A DNA stretch of 12,920 nucleotides from an uncultured Ruminococcus sp. Its GTDB lineage: Bacteria; Bacillota; Clostridia; Oscillospirales; Ruminococcaceae. Position numbers and translations under genes: made by a program. The notes under the pieces were generated by a model. The model saw nothing but the letters and a program-made list of their open reading frames with translations, ran no database searches and was not told where the DNA came from. Of this stretch, positions 7,041 through 12,920 are shown piece after piece. Where the stretch lies: the NCBI GenBank assembly GCA_946537565.1, contig CAMNFW010000038.1, positions 1-12,920 of the forward strand. Direction: 5' to 3'. Position 1 is the first letter of the stretch; the number at the start of each line of letters is the position of its first letter.

Positions 7041-7511
7041 ATGATAACAATTGAAATGGAAAACGGTAAAAAGATCAAATTAGAGCTTTATCCTGACATT
7101 GCTCCCATTTCCTGCGAAAACTTTGAAAAGCTCGTAAAACAGGGATTTTATGACGGCCTTATTTTCCATAGAGTCATTTCTGGCTTTATGATACAGGGAG
7201 GCTGCCCAAAAGGAAACGGTACTGGCGGTCCTGGCTGGCATATCAAAGGTGAGTTCGCTGCAAACGGTGTGAAGAATGATCTTAAGCATACAAGAGGCGT
7301 TCTCTCAATGGCCCGTGCAATGGCTCCGGATTCAGCTGGCTCTCAGTTTTTTATTATGCATGAGGACGCTCCTTATCTCGACGGTCAGTATGCTGCTTTC
7401 GGTAAGGTAGTTGAAGGTATGGATGTGGTAGATGAGATCGCTGCTGTTCCTACTGATTCAGCTGACAGACCTGTCACTCCCCAGAGAATGAAAAAGGTTA
7501 CTATTGACTGA
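7041..7511 (+). CDS. ppiB: Cyclophilin-type peptidyl-prolyl cis-trans isomerase
   Basis: This is a compact single-domain cyclophilin of 156 residues with no signal peptide, so it should act in the cytoplasm, speeding cis-trans isomerisation of Xaa-Pro bonds during protein folding. The active-site set is visible: F-H-R44-V, G-F49-M-I-Q52-G-G, and Q102-F-F104. Where human cyclophilin A has Trp121 and His126, this protein has Tyr112 and Tyr117. The lack of Trp121 is typical of bacterial forms and is linked to weak cyclosporin binding. The true start is the ATG at 7041, with GGAGG eight bases upstream; longer in-frame extension upstream would overlap the preceding gene and lacks family sequence. 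The stop is followed two bases later by the start of a small membrane peptide gene, so these two are probably coupled. Confidence 0.93.
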   Translation: MITIEMENGKKIKLELYPDIAPISCENFEKLVKQGFYDGLIFHRVISGFMIQGGCPKGNGTGGPGWHIKGEFAANGVKNDLKHTRGVLSMARAMAPDSAGSQFFIMHEDAPYLDGQYAAFGKVVEGMDVVDEIAAVPTDSADRPVTPQRMKKVTID

Positions 7512-7513
7512 TC

Positions 7514-7693
7514 ATGGTCAGCGAGATCATTAGTAAACTTATCGTACTTTTTATTCTCATTGCTCTTGTAATGTTCATTTGGAGCATAGAAAAAAAGAAC
7601 AAGAAAAAGGCTGTGATTTGGGGAATACTCTTTGCACTTCCAATTATTGCTCTTATTGTGCTGTTCGTCTACGCAGCCAATCATCAGAATTAA
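7514..7693 (+). CDS. 59-residue two-helix membrane peptide, coupled to the cyclophilin gene
   Basis: This frame encodes 59 residues. Two hydrophobic helices, about 5-24 and 34-55, flank a very basic turn (E-K-K-N-K-K-K), and the peptide ends N-H-Q-N. Such a layout suggests a hairpin in the membrane with the basic loop in the cytoplasm and both ends outside. The ATG lies two bases after the cyclophilin stop. There is no good ribosome binding site at normal distance, so ribosomes finishing the cyclophilin probably restart here. The bidirectional terminator begins 13 bases after its stop, which places it as the last gene of the unit. I cannot name a family. The clean helix-loop-helix pattern and tight spacing argue that it is a real gene rather than chance. 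Confidence 0.68.
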   Translation: MVSEIISKLIVLFILIALVMFIWSIEKKNKKKAVIWGILFALPIIALIVLFVYAANHQN

Positions 7694-7705
7694 AATTGCT
7701 TTAAC

Positions 7706-7746
7706 AAAAAATGAGTGCGGCTTTTTATACCGCACTCATATTTTTT
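7706..7746. terminator. Bidirectional rho-independent terminator between convergent genes
   Basis: ATGAGTGCGG (7711-7720) and CCGCACTCAT (7730-7739) pair perfectly over 10 bases around a nine-base loop. A run of T follows on the plus strand (7741-7746), and a run of A precedes it (7706-7711), which becomes a T-run on the other strand. It can therefore end both the cyclophilin unit from the left and the 675-residue dockerin gene from the right, whose stop is 10 bases away. Confidence 0.93.
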
Positions 7747-7755
7747 ATCCTGTTT

Positions 7756-9783
7756 TCACTTCGCTGAATTTGCTAATATCTGACGCAGAACTATCAGATC
7801 ATATACATTCAGATTTTTGTCATTGCAGGTGTCTGCTGCACGCCAGCTTTTCAGCTCAGCTTCAAATCCTGAGACATATTTCTGAAGCTTCACAAGATCT
7901 GCTACATTGACATTTCCGTCAAGATTTACATCGCCTTTGCTTGTGGCTTTAAGTGTGATCCAATCAGAGTGAATAGTTGTCTGACCGGTGAAAATATCAC
8001 ATTCAAACTGAGTTCCTTCATCAGAAGCGTATATATTTCTTCCGTCAGAGCCATGATATACAAATACATTACTTTCATCTTCGTACCAGTATTCGCCGTT
8101 TTCATCAGATACGCACCATGAATAGGTGTACTCTCCTTCACCAACAACCGTTACATATAACTCGACACTTTCATCACCAGGATAGAAATATATTGTCTCC
8201 GGCGACTGGTCTATAATTTCTCCTGAAACTATCTTTCCTGGATAAGTATATGGAGGAACAGCTTTAAAATCCTGAGTTAATCTGTTTCCGTCCTTGTCCA
8301 TTGCATAAACTATTACTTCCATGAAATAGTTTCCGTCAACGGGGTTCTGCAAATTTGGATAAACTATATGATGATAAGTGTCCTGTCCTGCTTCATAGGT
8401 CATATCTGTGTAGATCATTAAAGTCTGACTGTCATAAACCAGAACTCTGTATGATGCAGCTCCTTCATACTCATTCCAGTATAAGTCGCCTGATCTGTTG
8501 TCTAAGAATCTTGCATCTAACTCCGGCAAAGGAACATATTCCAGCTTGCAGTTTTCAGTAAACACTGTATCTAAACCAGGCGACCTTACCGAAACATATA
8601 TCTCCATTGGCAAGGTTTGTCCTTTTTTAAGCTTGGTATAATCAAGTGTCACCTCGCTGGCAGTATCATCAACATCATTAAAAATTTCGCTCAGTCCTTT
8701 TGTGACTGTACCATCGCTCTGCTGGTACCACTTATATATTACATCAGCACCGGTATTGCAGTAAGCATCGACTGAAAGTGTTACTGCTTGATTCCGCTCA
8801 TTGAACCCAACACTTTCAGGCAGTCCACTGTTAATGATAACGCCTGGTGTTATTGGCGACCCTATGTTAAAGCGAATAGTATGTACCCAGCCGTTAGTGG
8901 AGTTGTATTCACTTGTGATCTTTGGAACCATAGTCTTGGTTGAAAGATCAGTTTTTCTCATTACGGTTTTTGTTACAGTATTATACAATGATGCCGAACA
9001 AATATTCAGCGAATCAACCTTGTCAACATATTTTTCAAAATAAAGGGTCGTGGTTAAATTATAGTCATTCTTATCGCTCATAACATGACGTGAACCTGTT
9101 ATCGGACCGCCGGTATGTTCGTCATTTGTATATGTCACAGTATAATTATAAATCGTATATTCTGAATTATAGTTATTCGGATCAATTTTAACACTGATAT
9201 CATCTTTATTCATGCTCCAGCCTATGTTGAAAGGAAGTTCGATTAAAAGATTAACACATACTTCTGTTTTCGGACTTCCAAGATCAAAATAGATCGTGGT
9301 TACTTCTTCATCATCCGACAGCGTCAGAGATTCCAGCATAAGCTGAACTTTATCCTCAGGGTCGTCAGGATTCACAACATAAAACTGAATCGGATCATTG
9401 TCTTTAGGAACCAATACACTGGTATAAGACTTTAAATAATCTCTTAGCCCTGATCTGTCAACATCTATCTCCAGAGCAACACGATAATAGTTATCATTGT
9501 GAAAAAAACTTCCGCTTTCAACTATTACCCATTTATTATCTGAAGTTAAGCACTCCAGATGTGAAGAAATAATGCCGGTTTCCTCACGGTTAGAAGTGAT
9601 ATTCAGTTCATCAGCTACTGGAGATTTTGTATTAGTGTTCAGAAAATCCTTGAAAGCAAGATTTAAGTTTAGAATAAGATTTGAGTCATCGGCTGAGGAG
9701 CTTGTATTGCTGAAAGGCACGATAAGTATTATCATGCACAATGCAAGCATAAAACTTAGGGTTTGCTTTAGAGTTTTAGTCAT
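7756..9783 (-). CDS. Secreted modular dockerin protein with Ig/Fn3-like domains, no catalytic domain seen
   Basis: The 675-residue protein has a signal peptide (hydrophobic about 10-24, cleavage near 25-31). Residues about 35-320 contain two beta-rich segments that share a T-I-x-F-x-x-G-S-P element (163-171 and 302-310), suggesting an internal repeat. An Ig-like segment (about 330-418, with Y-K-W-Y), an Fn3-like segment (about 420-505, L-Y-W-N... Y-R-V-L-V-Y), and another Ig-like segment (about 520-613, Y-S-W) follow. The C-terminal dockerin is 616-675. Its first calcium loop is standard (D618, N620, D622, N624, N626, D629); its second has Cys653 and Lys656 where Asn/Asp and Gly are usual (D651, D655, N657, N659, D662). 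No catalytic motif is visible, so it may bind substrate, act as a structural component, or contain an enzyme fold I cannot recognise. AAGGAGG is seven bases before the ATG. It is transcribed from a perfect promoter and ends at a shared terminator. Confidence 0.85.
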   Translation of the reverse strand: MTKTLKQTLSFMLALCMIILIVPFSNTSSSADDSNLILNLNLAFKDFLNTNTKSPVADELNITSNREETGIISSHLECLTSDNKWVIVESGSFFHNDNYYRVALEIDVDRSGLRDYLKSYTSVLVPKDNDPIQFYVVNPDDPEDKVQLMLESLTLSDDEEVTTIYFDLGSPKTEVCVNLLIELPFNIGWSMNKDDISVKIDPNNYNSEYTIYNYTVTYTNDEHTGGPITGSRHVMSDKNDYNLTTTLYFEKYVDKVDSLNICSASLYNTVTKTVMRKTDLSTKTMVPKITSEYNSTNGWVHTIRFNIGSPITPGVIINSGLPESVGFNERNQAVTLSVDAYCNTGADVIYKWYQQSDGTVTKGLSEIFNDVDDTASEVTLDYTKLKKGQTLPMEIYVSVRSPGLDTVFTENCKLEYVPLPELDARFLDNRSGDLYWNEYEGAASYRVLVYDSQTLMIYTDMTYEAGQDTYHHIVYPNLQNPVDGNYFMEVIVYAMDKDGNRLTQDFKAVPPYTYPGKIVSGEIIDQSPETIYFYPGDESVELYVTVVGEGEYTYSWCVSDENGEYWYEDESNVFVYHGSDGRNIYASDEGTQFECDIFTGQTTIHSDWITLKATSKGDVNLDGNVNVADLVKLQKYVSGFEAELKSWRAADTCNDKNLNVYDLIVLRQILANSAK

Positions 9784-9797
9784 ATCGATTCCTCCTT

Positions 9798-9850
9798 AAA
9801 AAATGATTCGTGCATTGCTTACAAAAATATCAACAATGCAGCCGATCATT
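9798..9850 (-). promoter_or_regulatory. Leader stem-loop ending in a T-run, just before the dockerin gene RBS
   Basis: On the minus strand an inner stem of seven bases (TGCATTG/CAATGCA) and an outer stem of six (AATGAT/ATCATT) are separated by a small internal loop. The outer arm runs straight into six T, and AAGGAGG follows at once. The layout resembles a weak terminator or attenuator inside the roughly 76-base leader. The AT-rich stems make strong termination doubtful. Confidence 0.4.
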
Positions 9851-9865
9851 CCGCAATTTTATACT

Positions 9866-9894
9866 ATTATATCATATTTTTATTTAATTGTCAA
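9866..9894 (-). promoter_or_regulatory. Perfect-consensus promoter of the 675-residue dockerin gene, with overlapping palindrome
   Basis: On the minus strand TTGACA (9894-9889) and TATAAT (9871-9866) stand 17 bases apart, and the -10 also has an upstream TG. Transcription would begin near 9859. A 13-base inverted repeat, AACATT-T-AATGTT at 9893-9905, overlaps the outer edge of the -35 box and could be an operator, although such short AT-rich palindromes also arise by chance. No terminator separates this site from the phosphatase gene upstream. Confidence 0.82.
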
Positions 9895-9955
9895 CATTTA
9901 ATGTTAAATATATACTACAAAAATTCGCATGGTTGTTATTGATATTTTGTTGGTT

Positions 9956-10660
9956 TTATACATAAAACTCTTCCATTGTATCAAGGCACAAACAAGCCAG
10001 CCTTCCGCATTCTGAAACAGCTCCGCAGTCTATACAGATATTATTATGACTGCGATAGATCTCAGGCTTTCCGCTGTATATAAGCGTAGGAGTATGACCT
10101 GTGACTACATAAACTGAATCATCATCAAAATATTTCTTCTCCGGGTCAGTTCTATACATAATTAGTTCTTCTACACTGTACTCACTAAGCTTTTTATCTG
10201 GTCTGAAATTGCCAAGACCTGCATGAACAAGGATAAATGTTTTCTCGCCCACGTCAATGACTTCATAATACGAAAACTCAGAAAGATATTCTATCACCTC
10301 TTCCCTTTCCTCCTTGTCAAGTCTTACAAACTCATCATATGTCGTTTTTCCGCCTTCATATAACCAGTCTATAAGCTCGTTCATGACAGTGATATCAACC
10401 TGAGATTCTGCATTTTCCTCTGTTATATCTACCGCAAGTTTTCTCAGTACATCAAGAGCTAACAGATCATGATTGCCCATTATCGGATATACATTTGGTC
10501 TCATCATCATATCCCTCAGCAGTTCAATCGGCTGAGATCCCTTGTCCACTACGTCCCCAAGTATTATTAGATCATCATTGTCTGAGAATCTGATCTTGTT
10601 CAGCATACGAAGATATTTATCATATTCTCCATGAATATCACTCATCACATAGATCGCCAT
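9956..10660 (-). CDS. PPP-family metallophosphoesterase (bacterial Ser/Thr protein phosphatase-like)
   Basis: The 234-residue protein shows the full metal-binding pattern of PPP phosphatases: D8-I-H10-G, G35-D36-V-V-D39-K-G, G62-N63-H64-D65, H146 in V-H-A-G, and H189 in T-G-H-T. These residues bind two metal ions, usually Mn2+ or Fe, and a water that attacks the phosphate ester. Length and motif spacing fit the lambda-phosphatase/PrpA-like bacterial group, which can remove phosphate from proteins; small phosphoesters or dinucleotide substrates are possible alternatives. The GDxxDRG motif has Lys40 in place of Arg, a mild change. There is no signal peptide, so it is cytoplasmic. The ATG follows GGGGGAGG with about eight bases between. 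It has its own promoter after the lysozyme terminator. It may read on into the dockerin gene because no hairpin follows it. No partner kinase is in the window. Confidence 0.85.
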   Translation of the reverse strand: MAIYVMSDIHGEYDKYLRMLNKIRFSDNDDLIILGDVVDKGSQPIELLRDMMMRPNVYPIMGNHDLLALDVLRKLAVDITEENAESQVDITVMNELIDWLYEGGKTTYDEFVRLDKEEREEVIEYLSEFSYYEVIDVGEKTFILVHAGLGNFRPDKKLSEYSVEELIMYRTDPEKKYFDDDSVYVVTGHTPTLIYSGKPEIYRSHNNICIDCGAVSECGRLACLCLDTMEEFYV

Positions 10661-10693
10661 AGTTGTATCCTCCCCCTATTGATAGTAATAACT

Positions 10694-10722
10694 ATTATAA
10701 TCTATTTAATCCGGAAAATCAA
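10694..10722 (-). promoter_or_regulatory. Sigma-A type promoter of the phosphatase gene
   Basis: On the minus strand TTGATT (10722-10717) and TATAAT (10699-10694) are 17 bases apart. The -10 is perfect and the -35 has four of six consensus bases. Transcription would begin near 10687, about 27 bases before the start codon. The site lies just downstream of the lysozyme terminator. Confidence 0.75.
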
Positions 10723-10733
10723 TAGTGTCTAAT

Positions 10734-10766
10734 AAAAAATCTCCCTCCTGCCATAACAGGAGAGAG
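10734..10766 (-). terminator. Rho-independent terminator of the GH25 lysozyme gene
   Basis: On the minus strand CTCTCTCCTG pairs with CAGGAGGGAG over 10 bases (one G-T wobble) around a six-base loop, followed by a T-rich run (ATTTTTTATT). It begins 14 bases after the lysozyme stop codon and separates that gene from the phosphatase promoter. Confidence 0.9.
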
Positions 10767-10780
10767 CAAAAGTTTTACTA

Positions 10781-12601
10781 TTAGTCTTTGAGAATCAGCT
10801 GCCTGAGAAGTATAAAATCATATACATCAGCCCTTCCGTCAGAGTTTATATCTGCTGCTTTCTGCATATCTTCTGTTATTACAGAATCCGGGATCATCAG
10901 CCAGTCCGCAAATATCAGCATATCTACCGCAGTTACTTCACCATCGCCGTCAATATCGCCTTTTATCGGTTCCTTGATCTCAGGCTTTGCTGTCACCGTT
11001 ACAGCTGCCTCAGCATATTCATCTCCACAAACAGCATAGATCATGGTCTCGCCTTCACTTAAACCTGTTATGATCCCGTTCTCGATCTTGGCTATCGCCT
11101 TGTTGCTTACTATCCATTTCATCTCCCCTTCCGGACAATTCAAAACCGCAAGCTCTGACTCTTCCTCAACTGCAATTGTTATTTCTTTTGGTATTATTAC
11201 CATTGCTTTTGAAGTGGTAGTTTCAGTTTCAGGCACTGTAGTTGTAGTGATTGCAGCAGTTGTGGTTAAAGATGTAGTTGCTGCGGAGGAAGATGTTGTT
11301 GCAGATGCAGTCGAACTTGCGGAAGCTTTGGTTGTTGTAGTGACATTTAGTGTTGTAGATGCAGTCGCAGTGGTAGAAGTTGTTGTGGATGTTTTGGTGG
11401 AAGTTGTGGTCACTATTCCGTCAACTGATATCAGCGTTCCCTGCTTAAGCTTGTTAAGAAGTTCAATGTTCTGTGCTGATGTTCCAGCATAATTTGTTAT
11501 GCCGTTCGCACTTGCTATACTCTGACGATGAGAAAATGAAGAATCAATTCCAATAGACTTAAGCGCATCTACAATTGATGTGAATGATGTTTCACACTTT
11601 GGATAGTATTGATAATTCACCGGTGGTGTATAGTCAGGATCAAGCAGCATTCCAGATTTCAATAGTTCGAGCATTTCTATATTCTGGCTTGCAGTACCGG
11701 AATATCCGCTTATACCATTGCATTCAGCTATCCTTTGACGATTTGAAAACGATGAATCTGCACCTATTGACTTCAAGGCATCTACTATAGAGGTCATATC
11801 CTGAGAACACGCTTTGAAATAACCGTCTTTTACCGGGTCCGGCGGAATAGGAATATTAATAGGGTCATTAAGATCAAAGTTATAGTAGCTTACATCAAGA
11901 TCAACATTCTCACTTATTCCGTTGACTCTGCCCTTGTCAGAATACTGCCATATCTTGCAGACACCGCTTTTATCATAGTTTAAAGGATCAACTGCATATG
12001 TGCCGCTTGGATACTGCGCCCACCAGATCACACATCCTGAATTTCTCAGAGCTTCAACATCTATATAATTCGTGAACCAGTTTTTGTTAGCGTAAACTCC
12101 AGGTGTATATCCAGCAGATTCAATTACCTTCATAGCCGAAAGAAGACATTTTGTAAGTTCATTTTTTCCCATGTTCATCTGTGCGTTCGATACCTCTACG
12201 TCAATAAAAACCGGAAGCTGCATCTTTCTTCTGCCAAGATCGTTTACAAACGACTTTGCATTGGATATGAATTCGCTCTCATTTCCAGCTCCGCAGTAAT
12301 AATATGCACCTACTTTTAATCCGGCTGCTCTTGCTTCGGTATAGTTTTTATTCCAGTTGATGTCTGTAGAATAATTTGCATCCTGACGATTAGTGGTTCC
12401 TGCTCTTATGATTGCAAATCCTATTCCTGAACTTGCAACACCGTTCCAGTTTATGCTGCCCTGATATTTTGAAACATCTATTCCGTAATAAATATACGGG
12501 TATGCCTCGGTTTTAAAGTGTGACTGACCGTTGATCAGGCTAAAAATTAATACAATAAAGGCAGCAGCAATTGCAGTTGATCTTGAAATGAATCCTGACA
12601 T
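10781..12601 (-). CDS. Secreted GH25 lysozyme with two wall-binding-like repeats, Big_2-like domain and dockerin
   Basis: The protein has 606 residues from the ATG at 12601. A signal peptide is followed by a GH25 catalytic domain (about 38-245) with Y-G-I-D42-V-S-K-Y-Q-G and the acidic pair D134-V-E136 in P-V-F-I-D-V-E-V. Two tandem repeats of about 63 residues (261-323 and 332-394) follow, then a Thr/Ser linker (about 395-465), a Big_2-like Ig domain (about 468-538) and a C-terminal dockerin (about 547-606). Both calcium loops are complete (D549, D551, D553, E555, D560; D584, N586, D588, D592, D595). GH25 enzymes cut the N-acetylmuramic acid-beta-1,4-N-acetylglucosamine bond of peptidoglycan. 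I prefer this ATG because GGAG lies eight bases upstream; a GTG at 12610 would overlap that site. A promoter and terminator flank it, so it stands alone. The unusual point is a cell-wall enzyme carrying a cellulosome docking module. Confidence 0.92.
   Translation of the reverse strand: MSGFISRSTAIAAAFIVLIFSLINGQSHFKTEAYPYIYYGIDVSKYQGSINWNGVASSGIGFAIIRAGTTNRQDANYSTDINWNKNYTEARAAGLKVGAYYYCGAGNESEFISNAKSFVNDLGRRKMQLPVFIDVEVSNAQMNMGKNELTKCLLSAMKVIESAGYTPGVYANKNWFTNYIDVEALRNSGCVIWWAQYPSGTYAVDPLNYDKSGVCKIWQYSDKGRVNGISENVDLDVSYYNFDLNDPINIPIPPDPVKDGYFKACSQDMTSIVDALKSIGADSSFSNRQRIAECNGISGYSGTASQNIEMLELLKSGMLLDPDYTPPVNYQYYPKCETSFTSIVDALKSIGIDSSFSHRQSIASANGITNYAGTSAQNIELLNKLKQGTLISVDGIVTTTSTKTSTTTSTTATASTTLNVTTTTKASASSTASATTSSSAATTSLTTTAAITTTTVPETETTTSKAMVIIPKEITIAVEEESELAVLNCPEGEMKWIVSNKAIAKIENGIITGLSEGETMIYAVCGDEYAEAAVTVTAKPEIKEPIKGDIDGDGEVTAVDMLIFADWLMIPDSVITEDMQKAADINSDGRADVYDFILLRQLILKD
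11207..11419 (-). repeat. Low-complexity Thr/Ser linker coding stretch in the lysozyme gene
   Basis: These bases encode about 70 residues made almost only of Thr, Ser and Ala between the second wall-binding-like repeat and the Big_2-like domain. Repeated ACT/ACA/ACC and GCx codons give a low-complexity tract prone to length change. Such linkers separate modules in secreted Ruminococcus and Clostridium enzymes and are often glycosylated, which is an inference here. The Val-rich open frame on the opposite strand is only its antisense shadow. Confidence 0.8.
11420..11821 (-). repeat. Two tandem repeats of about 63 codons, probable wall-binding modules
   Basis: The copies span 11633-11821 and 11420-11608, offset by 71 residues. 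Shared elements in order are an aromatic pair, a Cys, T-S-I-V-D-A-L-K-S-I-G, D-S-S-F-S, R-Q-x-I-A, N-G-I, G-T-x-x-Q-N-I-E, and L-x-x-L-K. This pattern is familiar from C-terminal parts of Firmicute lysozymes and amidases, so wall binding is likely. It does not look like the Cpl-7 (CW_7) repeat, and I cannot give it a family name. Confidence 0.8.
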
Positions 12602-12704
12602 TCTCTTCACTCCATTCTATTATTTCTTAACTTAAACAGCAATGTCATCGTTTCATATCCCACTTCCTTTCCTCTGTATTCTTGCTGCTTATGTTTACAG
12701 CTTT

Positions 12705-12713
12705 ATTATATCA
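12705..12713 (-). promoter_or_regulatory. Extended -10 promoter of the GH25 lysozyme gene
   Basis: On the minus strand the bases read TGATATAAT, with a perfect -10 and upstream TG, but no convincing -35 lies 16-18 bases further up. Transcription would begin near 12698, giving an untranslated leader of about 97 bases. That leader contains a purine-rich stretch and a tiny start-to-stop frame at 12645-12656. Confidence 0.55.
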
Positions 12714-12784
12714 TGTTTTACATCAGCCATATATTAGGGGGGATTTTTTTGTTTATGTTATATCAATTATTTTTTTCAAAACTA

Positions 12785-12813
12785 TTGATTTATTATCCGC
12801 TTTGTGCTATAAT
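12785..12813 (+). promoter_or_regulatory. Promoter of the tRNA-Ser gene
   Basis: TTGATT at 12785-12790 and TATAAT at 12808-12813 are separated by 17 bases, and the -10 is preceded by TGC, giving an extended -10. Transcription would begin near 12820, about 50 bases before the mature tRNA end. It faces away from the lysozyme promoter. Confidence 0.75.
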
Positions 12814-12868
12814 AAATGGGTAAATTTCAAACTCGTTAGTAATATCTTTCAGTTTGACGTTAGAGAAT

Positions 12869-12920
12869 GCAGTGGTATCGAAGTGGTCATAACGGACATG
12901 ACTCGAAATCATGATGCCCC
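12869..12920 (+). tRNA. tRNA-Ser (anticodon CGA), 3' part beyond the window
   Basis: The visible 52 bases fold as the 5' half of a serine tRNA. A seven-base acceptor strand (GCAGTGG, 12869-12875) and TA are followed by a three-pair D stem (TCG/CGG) with a loop containing TGGTC. The anticodon arm is CATGA-CTCGAAA-TCATG, which puts the anticodon CGA at 12904-12906, reading UCG codons. The bases after 12913 begin what should be the long variable arm typical of serine tRNA. The T arm and 3' acceptor strand are not in the window, so the 5' acceptor boundary rests on spacing alone. Confidence 0.88.

Noticed and set aside
11043..11492. Long open frame rich in Val on the plus strand
   Set aside because: It is the antisense of the Thr/Ser linker and repeats of the lysozyme gene. 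Antisense of ACN codons gives Val-rich frames, and no ribosome site or family is visible.
11420..11821. Repeats in the lysozyme gene as a CRISPR or mobile repeat
   Set aside because: They are in-frame protein repeats of about 63 codons with diverged bases, not short identical repeats with spacers.
12602..12610. GTG at 12610 as the lysozyme start
   Set aside because: It overlaps the GGAG that best serves the ATG at 12601, and has no ribosome site of its own.
1..12920. Phage, transposon, toxin-antitoxin or defence system
   Set aside because: No integrase, transposase, terminal inverted repeats, nuclease or toxin-like gene pair could be found on either strand. The GH25 enzyme has a dockerin and no holin or other phage genes nearby, so it is not a prophage lysin.

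Overview
The window reads as a low-to-mid GC Gram-positive Firmicute chromosome, most likely a fibre-degrading Ruminococcus-type anaerobe. Three separate genes encode dockerin modules, the parts that plug enzymes into cellulosomes. Ser/Thr-rich linkers, a lipoprotein, strong GGAGG ribosome binding sites and sigma-A type promoters (TTGACA-N17-TATAAT or TGnTATAAT) fit this. The species cannot be fixed from the sequence.

Layout. Positions 1-2222 are all on the minus strand. They hold the N-terminal 97 codons of an acyl-CoA synthetase, a PlsC-type acyltransferase directly upstream of it with a near-coupled junction, and a cation diffusion facilitator closed by its own terminator. At 2268-2335 two strong promoters stand back to back. 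The plus-strand one drives a small Ser/Thr-rich lipoprotein, probably started at a rare CTG, and a membrane-embedded spermidine-synthase-like protein. Positions 4625-6417 hold a promoter and a secreted CE2-type carbohydrate esterase with a shortened N-terminal dockerin. Positions 6414-7693 are a likely three-gene unit: an anchored acidic protein, a cytoplasmic cyclophilin, and a 59-residue two-helix membrane peptide. A bidirectional terminator at 7706-7746 closes it.

From 7756 to 12601 everything is on the minus strand. This part holds a 675-residue dockerin protein with only beta-rich modules, a PPP-family metallophosphatase, and a GH25 lysozyme carrying two wall-binding-like repeats, a Thr/Ser linker, a Big_2-like domain and a dockerin. 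A divergent promoter then drives a tRNA-Ser(CGA) gene cut by the window end.

The three dockerin proteins are on different strands and have their own promoters, so they are not one operon. All three share a V-Y-D core in the second dockerin repeat, which suggests that they dock to the same class of cohesin. Their roles differ: removing ester groups from polysaccharide, an unknown scaffold- or binding-like role, and cutting peptidoglycan. The rest is mainly housekeeping: membrane lipid synthesis, metal export, protein folding and signalling. I see no phage, transposon, CRISPR array or defence system, and no clearly new multigene system. The best leads are the dockerin-bearing lysozyme, the half-dockerin esterase, the unassigned 675-residue protein and the lipoprotein/aminopropyltransferase-like pair.
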